From Desulfosporosinus fructosivorans (GTDB lineage: Bacteria > Bacillota > Desulfitobacteriia > Desulfitobacteriales > Desulfitobacteriaceae): a stretch of 64,000 bases of DNA. The notes under the pieces were generated by a model. It searched no databases. It was not told the origin of the DNA and saw nothing but the letters and a program-made list of their open reading frames with translations. Positions 51,921-60,418 of the stretch are shown in pieces (position 1 is the first letter of the stretch; each line of letters starts with the position of its first letter). The position numbers and the translations under genes were made by a program. The stretch covers positions 186,001 to 250,000 of the forward strand of contig NZ_SPQQ01000004.1 in the NCBI RefSeq assembly GCF_004766045.1, read 5' to 3'.

Positions 51921-52997
51921 CTAGGCTTTGATCGGCACTCCATTTTTGTTAAAATACTTCTTTCCAAAAAACAAACTAACATTAACTAAACCGATCATGA
52001 CAGGCACTTCAATGAGCGGGCCGATGACTGCTGCGAACGCGGCTCCAGAGTTGATTCCGAACACCGCGACTGCAACAGCAATGGCCAGTTCAAAATTATT
52101 ACTCGCCGCCGTAAACGCTAAGGTGACCGTTTGACCGTAGGGAAGTCCTTGTCGCCAAGCCATATAAAAGGAGACGAAATACATAATTGCAAAGTAAATC
52201 AACAGCGGTATCGCAATTCTTACGACATCCAACGGTACAGAAACAATAGTCTGACCTTTGAGTGAGAACATGACAATGATTGTAAAGAGCAAGGCGATTA
52301 GGGCGAGTGGGCTAATCTTGGGGATGAATTTTTTCTCGTACCACTCTTTTCCTTTCATAGGCAATAGTATCAAACGCGTCAGCATCCCCGCAAAAAAAGG
52401 AATTCCCAAATAAATAAGCACACTTTGGGCGATCTGCCAAATACTGATGTTAACGTTAATACTCAGAGCAAGACCCAGCCAGTTCGGTAGGACGGTAAGA
52501 AAAATGTAGGCATAAACTGAATAGAAGATAACCTGAAAAACAGAATTCAGAGCAACCAACGCAGCAGCATACTCTGAGTCTCCTTTAGCCAGACTGTTCC
52601 AAAGAATTACCATGGCAATACAACGGGCTAAGCCAATCATAATAAGTCCAGCCATATACTCAGGGTAATTATGCAGAAAAATGACAGCGAGACCGAACAT
52701 TAAAATGGGCCCAATAATCCAGTTTTGAATTAACGACAAGGTCATGACTTTACCATTTGTGAAGACACGTCCGATTTCCTCGTATTTCACTTTTGCTAGA
52801 GGTGGATACATCATCACGATTAAGCCAACGGCAATCAGAATATTAGTCGTCCCCATCTGAAATTGGTTAATAAAATTCGTGGTACCAGGGAATACAAAAC
52901 CTAGACCAACCCCCACTGCCATTGCTAAAAAAATCCACAAGGTTAAATAGCGATCTAGGAATGATAACTTACGGGTTACTGACAATTCGACATTCAT
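51921..52997 (-). CDS. acr3: Arsenite efflux transporter Acr3
   Basis: 358 residues from ATG 52997, AAGGAG 9 bases upstream. About ten helices. Conserved family parts: [50 protein letters not shown] with the essential cysteine of TM4, and [44 protein letters not shown]. Exports As(III) with the proton gradient. It lies in an operon with the ArsR at 53069-53395. Confidence 0.94.
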   Translation of the reverse strand: MNVELSVTRKLSFLDRYLTLWIFLAMAVGVGLGFVFPGTTNFINQFQMGTTNILIAVGLIVMMYPPLAKVKYEEIGRVFTNGKVMTLSLIQNWIIGPILMFGLAVIFLHNYPEYMAGLIMIGLARCIAMVILWNSLAKGDSEYAAALVALNSVFQVIFYSVYAYIFLTVLPNWLGLALSINVNISIWQIAQSVLIYLGIPFFAGMLTRLILLPMKGKEWYEKKFIPKISPLALIALLFTIIVMFSLKGQTIVSVPLDVVRIAIPLLIYFAIMYFVSFYMAWRQGLPYGQTVTLAFTAASNNFELAIAVAVAVFGINSGAAFAAVIGPLIEVPVMIGLVNVSLFFGKKYFNKNGVPIKA

Positions 52998-53068
52998 ATT
53001 AATCAACTCCTTATATTGTTATTAATATCTAACCGTTATCCAGCAAAATCAGAACCCAGTCCAATCTC

Positions 53069-53395
53069 TTAAGTTTTGCAACCTTTGGCATGCGTCAGGC
53101 TTTCCTCGTCCTCTTTGACCTTGGGAACCATGGGCAAAAGTAAGCCTATCAGAGGATTTTCCATATTCAGCGAATAATAAGTCCATTGTCCTCCACGACG
53201 TTCATTCACAAATCCCGCTTGACGCAGTCGTCTCATATGTTGGGACACTGCCGGTTGGCTTATTTCAAATACTTCTGTCAGATCACAGACACATAACTCT
53301 CGTCCTTGAAGCAAGGATAATATTCTCAAACGCGTTTTATCCCCAAGCACTTTAAATTCTTCCACCATTTCTTCAAAACGTTGTCTGGTGCTCAA
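53069..53395 (-). CDS. arsR: ArsR-family arsenite-responsive repressor
   Basis: 108 residues from TTG 53395, AAGGAGG 9 bases upstream. Winged HTH with the metalloid site GRELCVCDLTEVF (Cys pair on helix 3) and QPAVSQHMRRLRQAGFV. An additional Cys lies near the C-terminus (KGCKT). An AT-rich dyad with catatg and atatg words at about 53440-53470 is a likely operator. It represses the acr3 operon in the absence of arsenite. Confidence 0.9.
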   Translation of the reverse strand: MSTRQRFEEMVEEFKVLGDKTRLRILSLLQGRELCVCDLTEVFEISQPAVSQHMRRLRQAGFVNERRGGQWTYYSLNMENPLIGLLLPMVPKVKEDEESLTHAKGCKT

Positions 53396-53559
53396 GGGCT
53401 TTGCCTCCTTTCTGTAGATTATATGATTCTCGTATCCCCATATGCTTATATAACTATATTATTATATGTTTGGTATAATTACAACTACGATTTCACCACA
53501 AAGAGACCGTTGCGGTCTCTTTGTGAGGCGTCGAATTAAGCCCACAGGGTCCCTTAATA

Positions 53560-53886
53560 TTACGAACCCTTCCTAACCTCGTCATATATCTTGCTGTTGC
53601 TGATCCCGCCATACAAACGAACAACACCGTTGACCGACACCAGCGGTAGAGCAAAGCCGTTCTTGAACATGGTATGTGCCGTATCATAGCCCTTTAAATC
53701 ATCCTCAAAAACATCAATAAACTTTAATTGTACATCAGCCGCCAGCTCACTTTCCTGGAAAAACCGGACCAAATCCTCATACATTTCTCCCATAGTTTTT
53801 TCAGTCATCGACCCACAGGCACCACCACAACTGCATGAACTAGCCGGAGCTTCTTCACGGATTCCGAACACATCTACCTGAACCAT
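53560..53886 (-). CDS. Thioredoxin-fold protein with CSCGGACG cluster, arsenic-associated
   Basis: 108 residues from ATG 53886, GGAGGAGG upstream. A short N-terminal part (MVQVDVFGIREEAPAS) leads to SCSCGGACGS, with three Cys in eight residues, then a thioredoxin-like half with PLVSVNGVVRLYGGISNSKIYDEV (cis-Pro loop). The layout recalls ArsD metallochaperones but the cysteine spacing differs, so I do not call it ArsD. It stands 165 bp upstream of arsR on the same strand. It may bind arsenite or another metal(loid). Confidence 0.6.
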   Translation of the reverse strand: MVQVDVFGIREEAPASSCSCGGACGSMTEKTMGEMYEDLVRFFQESELAADVQLKFIDVFEDDLKGYDTAHTMFKNGFALPLVSVNGVVRLYGGISNSKIYDEVRKGS

Positions 53887-54270
53887 GGCCTTTTCCTCCT
53901 CCCCTTCTTTCAACACTCCCAAAAGACACAAGATTTCGTGCACTCATGGACAAACTGTTATTCCCCGTCCCCAAAGACAATCTCCACACGAGGGTACTTT
54001 CATTTCCTGTGCATCCCCCTCTCAATTCCCAATTAATAAATGTCGGTTTTCGACTTAATCTATAACCATATTCTAGCACACAGGTTGTAACGCATATAGC
54101 GTTTTAATTCGAGTGGACCCAACTCTCCCAGCAATTGTTCTTCTAATGCCAAATTGAGTTTTTCTTTCTCTTTTTCCGTATAACATTGATATCCCCCTTT
54201 AGTATTTCTTTTTTAATATCTATGCTTATAATAGTGAAATCGTCCAACGAAACGCTGGACGATTTCACTA
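53887..54270. other. Spacer with gene remnant
   Basis: The minus strand has an open stretch without a good start reading YTEKEKEKLNLALEEQLLGE and on to KRYMRYNLCARIWL (about 54057-54190). It has coding-like composition but is frame-broken relative to the AAGGGGG-ATG at its left, so it is probably the tail of a lost gene. Otherwise AT-rich. Confidence 0.35.
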
Positions 54271-54274
54271 TTAT
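54228..54274 (-). terminator. 19-bp perfect inverted repeat at the end of the MFS gene
   Basis: ataatagtgaaatcgtcca (54228-54246) pairs perfectly with 54256-54274 around a 9-base loop, and the right arm overlaps the MFS stop codon. There is no strong T-run, so it is a terminator or a 3' stability element. Confidence 0.6.
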
Positions 54275-55476
54275 AAATTCCCAATTGACTCCTTGGCTTC
54301 ATTGGCTTCTACGACATGATCCCGTATCATGACAAAGCTCAAAAATAACGTGATGATGAGCGCGATACCATTAATCAGGAAAAGGTTACTGAGCCCCACG
54401 CCTGAAATTACCCTGCCCCCAATAGCAGTACCGACGCCGCCCCCACCCATGAAAAAGAAGGCTACCAGTGACATTGCTGAACCTCGAGCTTTCTGGGCAA
54501 ACTCTGTCGCTCTTGTGAGAAGCGTGGAATGCGTAAAGATGAAACCAAGTCCCAATAAGGCAATACCTAGTATCAACATCCCTAATACGTTACCATATTG
54601 ATAGATAATTAGATCGGCGACAGCTGCTGACGCAAGTCCTAAGCTCAATACTTTACGCGCACCGATTTTTGCTGCTAACTTACCACTCATTCTCCCACCA
54701 ATCACTGACATGATTCCAAAGGCCGTCATAATTAAACCGATGTATAGATAATTAAAGCCGTAGGTTTTAGCAATGTAAGCTCCTGCGTAAGAAAAGCTTC
54801 CGATGATGAAAACGCCCTCCAGTAAGACGATGATATATGTAAACAAACTTCTGCTCGTTCCCAGCAGCTTAGCATACGGCGCAAATAATTTGCTGTCGGG
54901 GTGCTTCTCCGACGGAAGTAGCTTATAATTTTTAATGAGCAGTACTGTTGGAATTACAGCCAGTATCGCATAGACACCAAATACCCCTTTCCAATTGAGG
55001 ATGTAGGCAATTGTGCCTCCAATGGCCATGCTGAGTCCTTGACCAAGAAATGAGATACCCATAAACGTCCCTATCGCGCCCTGTCTCTCCTGGATTGGGA
55101 ACATATCTCCGATCAAAGCAAGGGAAATTGGCATAACTGACGCGGCAAACACTCCAGTTAAGGCCCTGAATATTGACAAACTCGTTAAACTTGTGCCGAG
55201 CGCACAAAGCCCCGTCGCTACCGTAAAGAGAATCATTGCAGAGGTTATTACCTGCTTTTTCCCATATCGATCTGCCAAAGGGCCAAAAATAATCTGAAAA
55301 ATTCCAAAGGGGATCATATAGGCCGAGATTAAGAGTCCCGCGCTTGAAATGTCAATATCTAGATTCTGAGAAATGGCTGGCAGTATGGGAGACACCACCC
55401 AGTTATCTGCCATGACGATAAAACCTGCTAAACCAAGTAACAGAACGATCTTATTTCTATCCTTATTTGTACTCAT
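54271..55476 (-). CDS. Major facilitator superfamily efflux transporter
   Basis: 401 residues, twelve membrane helices. MFS motif A appears as FGPLADRYGKKQVI (about 64-77). The drug/arabinose-efflux-type pattern is NWVVSPILPAISQNLDIDISSAGLLISAYM near the N-terminus, with motif C-like GISFLGQGLSMAIGGTIAYI. It probably exports a toxic compound. Substrate unknown; the neighbouring arsenic genes make a metalloid or organoarsenical conceivable, but nothing in the sequence shows it. Confidence 0.85.
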   Translation of the reverse strand: MSTNKDRNKIVLLLGLAGFIVMADNWVVSPILPAISQNLDIDISSAGLLISAYMIPFGIFQIIFGPLADRYGKKQVITSAMILFTVATGLCALGTSLTSLSIFRALTGVFAASVMPISLALIGDMFPIQERQGAIGTFMGISFLGQGLSMAIGGTIAYILNWKGVFGVYAILAVIPTVLLIKNYKLLPSEKHPDSKLFAPYAKLLGTSRSLFTYIIVLLEGVFIIGSFSYAGAYIAKTYGFNYLYIGLIMTAFGIMSVIGGRMSGKLAAKIGARKVLSLGLASAAVADLIIYQYGNVLGMLILGIALLGLGFIFTHSTLLTRATEFAQKARGSAMSLVAFFFMGGGGVGTAIGGRVISGVGLSNLFLINGIALIITLFLSFVMIRDHVVEANEAKESIGNL

Positions 55477-55748
55477 CCACTAATCCCCCTTCGATCCATA
55501 CAATAACCTTGTTTTTTCTAACATCGAGGTTGTTTCGATACTGCTCAGATCTTGACACGATTTGACTGCTTTCAATTCACCTCCTACAGTAGTATATAAT
55601 GAATTTATAATATAATAATCTAATTATACTCCTATTCCCTAATTCTTCAACCCCATTACAATTCATAATGACAAGAAAATAAGTGGAGCTTTAACAAACC
55701 ACCATAAGGTTTGTTAGAGCTCCACTCATTTCTTCCTAATACACTCAA
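55477..55748. other. Spacer upstream of the MFS gene
   Basis: AT-rich, with ataatgaatttataatataataat (55600 region), an ArsR-type operator-like dyad, and a 17-bp hairpin gtggagct..agctccac (55682-55725) that can terminate transcription in either direction. No gene. Confidence 0.5.
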
Positions 55749-56095
55749 AAGGTCCCGGCATGCTGAACTTTCAGTATGTCAGGACCTCTTAATAGTTAGG
55801 CTTTAAGTTCTTTTTCTAAGATCTCAATGATCTTCGCTTTGTTTGGTACTTTTCCAACTAGTTTAACCACCCCGTTAATAACGAGTGCTGGCGTACTCAT
55901 GACTCCATATGACATTATTTTCTGCATGTCCTCGACCTTCTCAACTTGGGCTTCTATCCCCAACTGAGCAATACCCTCTTTAGTTACCTTTTCTAACTTT
56001 GCACAATTTGAACAACCAGAACCTAAAATTTTAATTTCCATAGTCCCAACCTTTCTTTACAATTATCTTGCGATAAAGGAATGGCATTTCTAATC
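55749..56095. repeat. 347-bp direct repeat, copy 1 (thioredoxin-like gene)
   Basis: Matches 61851-62197 at a constant offset of 6102, with only six differences in the coding part. It includes the hairpin aggtcc...ggacct (55750-55788), the gene and 54 bp of its upstream region. Confidence 0.92.
55796..56041 (-). CDS. Redox-active disulfide thioredoxin-like protein (MTH895/TM0996 family), copy 1
   Basis: 81 residues: MEIKILGSGCSNCAKLEKVT with a GCSNC (CxxC) active site, VMSTPALVINGVVKLVGKVP (cis-Pro) and IIEILEKELKA. Members of this short thioredoxin/glutaredoxin family accompany ArsR regulators and permeases in metal(loid) clusters. The protein is identical to that at 61898-62143. Here its promoter region has been replaced by the DUF3102 start, so its expression may have changed. 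Confidence 0.88.
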   Translation of the reverse strand: MEIKILGSGCSNCAKLEKVTKEGIAQLGIEAQVEKVEDMQKIMSYGVMSTPALVINGVVKLVGKVPNKAKIIEILEKELKA

Positions 56096-56226
56096 TCTTT
56101 GGCCTCCTTCAGCCGCCGCCCAACCTCGACGGCGTTGTTAAGTACTACTTTTTCGGTCTGCTCTTTAATCATATTAATTTCAGCCGCGATGACGAGCGGC
56201 GTGCGTTCTGTTATCATATTGCTCAT
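56023..56226 (-). pseudogene. Truncated DUF3102 gene fused at a rearrangement junction
   Basis: From ATG 56226 the frame repeats the first 44 codons of the DUF3102 gene (MITERTPLVIAAEINMI ... VGRRLKEAKEI). It then runs into the leader of the thioredoxin gene and stops inside it (56023). The switch is at about 56093-56096, where the bases atc are common to both parents. Confidence 0.88.
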
Positions 56227-56354
56227 GATTATTGCCAATCCCTTCTTGTACTTTATTCACATCATATGGGATTGGCTTGAAAAGCGTGACAGCCTCCTAT
56301 AAACGGCCTGTCCCAAATACGAAAACGTTGTCGTATTTGGGACAAGCTTGGGTT
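56093..56354. repeat. 262-bp direct repeat, copy 2 (truncated DUF3102 and upstream region)
   Basis: Counterpart of 50968-51229. A further shared block at 56534-56598 follows after about 180 bp of unrelated DNA that includes an inverted repeat ggacaagccg...cggcttgtcc (56413-56445) and a run of ten C at 56521-56530. Confidence 0.85.
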
Positions 56355-56730
56355 GTATAAATTTAAAAAAGCGGTCCGCAAATAATAACCTTCGGACAAG
56401 TAAAATCATATACTATACGGACAAGCCGAAATTCAAACGGCTTGTCCAAGCGAAGGAAAGGATGTGGTAACGATGGCGGTAGTAGGGATGCCTTTAAATT
56501 CGACGTCGTATACCAGACCGCCCCCCCCCCGCCGCCGGCGGCCCGATACTCAGGCAGAAAAGCCTGAGTGATGTGAGATCCGACGCTGCGGAACAGGCTA
56601 TGACAATTGGAGGTTCTTACATCACACGTTAGGGGATAAAGCTTTTTACACTTTTTAAGCCAGGTATCAAAATGGGCTTTGTTCATTTTGTCTATTCCGC
56701 TACAATTAAACTTTGATCACTGGCCTTAAC
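56355..56730. other. Scrambled spacer between repeat copy 2 and the macro-domain remnant
   Basis: Insertion with an inverted repeat, a ten-C tract, the 65-bp shared block and an orphan stretch on the minus strand (MNKAHFDTWLKKCKKLYPL, about 56628-56684) that looks coding but is cut off by repeat DNA. No intact gene. Confidence 0.4.
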
Positions 56731-56841
56731 CTACTTCTTCTTGATCGGGGAAGTCGCTTCCTTCAGGGCAGTATTTGCCGCGTTGACTATTGCATCAACG
56801 GATATCTTGGTTATATCGATTCGGATTATTTCCAGTGGCAT
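56731..56841 (-). pseudogene. Macro-domain (ADP-ribose binding) protein, N-terminal fragment
   Basis: 36 codons from ATG 56841 with AAAGGGA upstream. The start MPLEIIRIDITKISVDAIVN then AANTAL is the beginning of the macro-domain fold (D-I-T and VDAIVNAAN signature). The frame then departs into ATSPIKKK and stops, so the glycine-rich ADP-ribose loop and the rest are gone. Macro domains remove ADP-ribose and often accompany toxin or defence genes. Confidence 0.75.
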
Positions 56842-56921
56842 AAGTGGGATTCCCTTTCAAAGGATTACTGGGTATCACATACTTCTAACGCTATTTTCAG
56901 CTTGTCAAAATTCATCTTCAG

Positions 56922-58073
56922 TTACGCTTTTTTAAGTCCAGATATTTTATCAATTCCTTCTCTAAGACACATTTTATCATAGCAATACGTGATCAAATTT
57001 GCTAACTCTTTTATATCCTCAACAGAGTCAATATATATCCTCGATTCTCCTACCTTTTTTGGAGCTGCTTCAATTTTAAAACCGTTAGAGTATTTTTCCA
57101 AAGTCTCTGATTCCATTCTTGTAATAAAATTTCTATGAGTGCTATCTAGATTTATTCTAACAAACCAGTTATTGAGGTTAGATACATAAATCGAAAAATA
57201 GTTCAAAGTATCCTTATACCCTAGTTGATCGACATTTCTACCGTATTTTGCCAACATCTCTTTAATGTACTCAAAAGATTTAAGTTCATCATCCGTGGTG
57301 ATGATTTCCTTACTTTTAATCTTGTCATCAATTTCCTTTTCAACGATAACATCAGGCTCAGTATTAACTTCCTGTCGGTATAGACCATCACTTACCCTAT
57401 CCAACACAGCATTGGATATAGATTGTTTAACAATAGGTCTGAATTTGTCTACTATATTGCTTGTAATCCTATTGAAATTGAAGTCCTTTAGTAGAAATCT
57501 GACAAATTCATCACTAGGGTTTTTCAGCAACTCTTTTATATTATTGTCCAGTGTAGATGCATAAGTAAGTTCTTCGGCACATCTTGTCAAAGACTCTTTA
57601 TTGAAAGAATCTTTCCGGAATTTAGCTAAATTTTCAAAGTCGGATTCTTTTAATTTTGTAATGTTTACTACAAAGAATGGTTTATTATCCATGATATTAG
57701 TATCATTAATGTCGGTGAAAAACTTGTACTCTATACCGTTTGTAATAATACCTACACTTACGTCCTTAGTGGAATTAAAATATCTGCATAATTGAGCATC
57801 ATGATTATGTAATTTCTCATTCACAGATTTAGCTTCAAAAAACATCACTGGACTAGAATCTTTAAATATAGCATAATCAACTTTCTCGCCTTTTTTCTTA
57901 CCAAAATCAGCGATGAATTCAGGTCTTACTTCAAGAGGATTATAGATATCAAAACCTAGAACTTGAATGAACGGAAGTATAAGGGATTGCTTTGTCATCT
58001 CTTCATTTGTAACATGGATTCTTCGTTCAGCGATTTGAGTTGATAATTTCTGTAACTCCTCTTTGAATTCCAT
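56922..58073 (-). CDS. Stand-alone HsdR N-terminal-type (PD-(D/E)xK) nuclease protein
   Basis: 383 residues from ATG 58073, AGAGGTAA upstream. The type I restriction HsdR N-terminal fold is visible at about 25-130: EEMTKQSLILPFIQVLGFD, EVRPEFIADFGKKKGEKVDYAIF (Asp 66), MFFEAKS (Glu 80, Lys 82) and YFNSTKDVSVGIITNG. There is no helicase part. The C-terminal ~200 residues are helical and beta-mixed without a family I know. It lies 69 bp after the nuclease-helicase gene on the same strand. Probably an effector nuclease of the cassette. Confidence 0.78.
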   Translation of the reverse strand: MEFKEELQKLSTQIAERRIHVTNEEMTKQSLILPFIQVLGFDIYNPLEVRPEFIADFGKKKGEKVDYAIFKDSSPVMFFEAKSVNEKLHNHDAQLCRYFNSTKDVSVGIITNGIEYKFFTDINDTNIMDNKPFFVVNITKLKESDFENLAKFRKDSFNKESLTRCAEELTYASTLDNNIKELLKNPSDEFVRFLLKDFNFNRITSNIVDKFRPIVKQSISNAVLDRVSDGLYRQEVNTEPDVIVEKEIDDKIKSKEIITTDDELKSFEYIKEMLAKYGRNVDQLGYKDTLNYFSIYVSNLNNWFVRINLDSTHRNFITRMESETLEKYSNGFKIEAAPKKVGESRIYIDSVEDIKELANLITYCYDKMCLREGIDKISGLKKA

Positions 58074-58142
58074 ATAATTACCTCTTTCCATTAATATACT
58101 TACTTCTTAACCCCTATGAAGTCGTTTCCAATATAATTAATG

Positions 58143-60011
58143 TCACTCCGCTTTATTGTGCTGCAGTCTGCTTCTTAAATATGCTTGAAGGTTTTCATCA
58201 CGGCAGAATATATAACAACCTTTCATACCACGGGTCATCAGAACTTTATAGATATTTTTTATAAGATAAGTCAGTTCTTCCGGCTTTTGTTTTAAACCTT
58301 TTTTGCCAGTTTTATCATAGTAGTCGCCATATGAGGCATAAATCTGCATAGTCTCTGGATTATATCTTAGATCATTTCCTACAATAACCCCGACATAGTC
58401 AAATTCCAACCCTTGGGATGTATGTACACAACCTATTTGATTCACTTTTTCAGCGTCAAAGGCCCATGTATATTGATTGCTTCTGCTGTTCCACGGCATG
58501 CTGAATCCATGTTCAGTCAGCTCAACGTCCTTAACTTCAGCATTCGTGTTTCCTTCCGCTTCGGATGTCCATGGCCATGCAAATCCTGCCAGCATCCGTG
58601 CTTTGAAACCCACTTCATTTCTTTCTTTTACTTTTTCCAATACCTTCTGCGGGGTGTCCATAATCATGAAATCAAAGGCGTCTCCATCCCAGCCGTCAAA
58701 ATTCGCCGTATCTTCAATACCAAGATTATGATCCAACCAATTTAAAAAGCCTTCCGCACCTGCACATCTGAACTGTGCTTCTAGCTTTATTTCCATCACT
58801 TCAGAACCAAACTTTACTGCAGCTTCCTTGATGGTACCCACCGTTCCGACATCCTCTGGTCGTATTCGTTGGTTATCATCGATAAAGAAAACATTAACTT
58901 TAGAAGCCTTAACTATATCCTCTACCTGACTTTCACCTTTGTACATATAGGCCCCTTTTTGCTTAAGTCGATGTGCTTCATCGACGACAAATACGTCAAA
59001 TTCATCTTCCAACGCATTATAAAATGAGCCCGAGCCTGAAAACAAAACTCCTAAACGCTTTTTACTATGCTTTTTATTATTGGATAACATCTCCACCATT
59101 GCAGCCCTGAACGATGCATTCGGTGCCACGAATTTCAGGTTCTTTCCCTGTTTTAGTAGTTCAACAAATGCGTTCATTGCAACGATAGACTTACCAGTAC
59201 CGGGTCCACCGTTTACAATAATCGTCGATTTCTCCGTTGCTTTTGTTGCAGTGGTAATTATGTTTTCGTAAGCCACCTTTTGCTCATCTAGAAGGGTATA
59301 TACTTCATTTCCATCAAACATGTCCGAAACATATTCCACAAACTTCTTTGAAGGTTTAATCTTCCCATTTTCAATTTGATAAAGAATATCAAGTCCATTT
59401 CCTTTGCCTACATACTTCTTGATGAAATCCACAAGTTTTCCGGCATCCTCCGAAAGGAAAACTGGCGTATCTCTGATGATTTCCTGATATTGCACTGCCG
59501 TTAAAGGCTCCGGATTTCTCCTTGTATAGTTATGAAGATAGGCACATGAGTATGGATGAATATTTTTTGCGTTAACGGCCTCATTCATATCAGATATATG
59601 TTTTTTGTATGAATAGGCTTGATAGGACGGATGAGCCACCTCTCTAACTTTGCCGCCAACATAAGTTGTGACGATATCCTCCTTGTTAGTTGTACCGACT
59701 TTATCCCACTGTTTTAGCTCAATAATCACGAAGTTCGCATTATCATGCTTGTCATGTCCTGATACAATGAAATCAATTCTTTTGCTGGTGTTTGGGATCA
59801 TATATTCTATCAACACACCACAATCATCCGGTATCTTTGATCTTCTCAGTACCGTTTCCATAAACTTAAGCGAATAATTCCACGCTCGTTTCTCCGATTC
59901 CGCTACCTTTCTCCCATATTTGGACATGAACTGAACATCTATATCATAAACGATCTTATTATCATCAACGGCCGTCCGGAATCCAAGTGCACTGTTCTGG
60001 TAAATAATCAT
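58143..60011 (-). CDS. Nuclease-helicase fusion (DUF2075 / Schlafen group 3-type helicase)
   Basis: 622 residues. The N-terminal ~110 residues contain a PD-(D/E)xK-like site: RIDFIVSG (Asp 80) and FVIIELKQW (Glu 98, Lys 100). The helicase core follows with Walker A GGPGTGKS (268-275), Walker B VFVVDEAHRLK (about 341-350), motif III region INVFFIDDNQRI-type (VNVFFIDDNQRI), and motif V HTSQGLEFDYVGVIVG. It ends with an SF1-type arginine motif MTRGMKGCYIF. Its ATG follows the MazG stop by one base (TGATATG). An ATP-driven nuclease for foreign DNA or RNA is the likely role. Confidence 0.85.
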   Translation of the reverse strand: MIIYQNSALGFRTAVDDNKIVYDIDVQFMSKYGRKVAESEKRAWNYSLKFMETVLRRSKIPDDCGVLIEYMIPNTSKRIDFIVSGHDKHDNANFVIIELKQWDKVGTTNKEDIVTTYVGGKVREVAHPSYQAYSYKKHISDMNEAVNAKNIHPYSCAYLHNYTRRNPEPLTAVQYQEIIRDTPVFLSEDAGKLVDFIKKYVGKGNGLDILYQIENGKIKPSKKFVEYVSDMFDGNEVYTLLDEQKVAYENIITTATKATEKSTIIVNGGPGTGKSIVAMNAFVELLKQGKNLKFVAPNASFRAAMVEMLSNNKKHSKKRLGVLFSGSGSFYNALEDEFDVFVVDEAHRLKQKGAYMYKGESQVEDIVKASKVNVFFIDDNQRIRPEDVGTVGTIKEAAVKFGSEVMEIKLEAQFRCAGAEGFLNWLDHNLGIEDTANFDGWDGDAFDFMIMDTPQKVLEKVKERNEVGFKARMLAGFAWPWTSEAEGNTNAEVKDVELTEHGFSMPWNSRSNQYTWAFDAEKVNQIGCVHTSQGLEFDYVGVIVGNDLRYNPETMQIYASYGDYYDKTGKKGLKQKPEELTYLIKNIYKVLMTRGMKGCYIFCRDENLQAYLRSRLQHNKAE

Positions 60012-60012
60012 A

Positions 60013-60351
60013 TCACTTACTCAATTCGGTATATTTTTTCTTGCTACCATATGCTTTTTCAACTTGGTATTTCTCCCCATTTCGTTTAAGTTTTTCTTTA
60101 ATAATCTCATTTACATCAACCTGCAGGGCATCAGCCATCATGATACTGTAAATTAACACATCCGCCAATTCCTCTACAATGCTGATCTTCTTTTCTGGTG
60201 CGTCTGTTTCACTGCCTGTCCATTGGAAGTTCTCCAACAGTTCCGCAGCCTCTAAAGAAATAGATATAGCCAAGTCCTTTGGATTATGAAACTGTTTCCA
60301 GTCCCTCTCATCCCTAAACTGAATTACCTGATCAACAACATCTTCTAGCAT
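60013..60351 (-). CDS. MazG-like nucleotide pyrophosphohydrolase
   Basis: 112 residues from ATG 60351, AAAGGTG 6 bases upstream (the TTG at 60369 is earlier but overlaps the site). The all-alpha NTP-PPase metal motif is ISLEAAELLENFQW (ExxE) and SIVEELADVLIYSIMMADAL (ExxD), followed by EIIKEKLKRNGEKYQVEKAYG. It splits NTPs or dNTPs to monophosphates. Directly coupled to the nuclease-helicase gene; depletion or surveillance of nucleotides in phage defence is a reasonable inference. Confidence 0.88.
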   Translation of the reverse strand: MLEDVVDQVIQFRDERDWKQFHNPKDLAISISLEAAELLENFQWTGSETDAPEKKISIVEELADVLIYSIMMADALQVDVNEIIKEKLKRNGEKYQVEKAYGSKKKYTELSK

Positions 60352-60418
60352 TTCTATCACCTTTCTCAATTGAAATCTTTAGACAGACATTATGATAACC
60401 ACTTTTTGCATAATTTGT

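Noticed and set aside
53560..53886. Calling this gene ArsD
   Set aside because: Cysteine spacing (C-x-C-x3-C) and the C-terminal half do not match the ArsD vicinal pairs well enough.
56363..56686. 107-codon minus-strand frame across the ten-C tract
   Set aside because: It reads through duplicated noncoding DNA and the C run; composition is not protein-like apart from the first ~20 codons.
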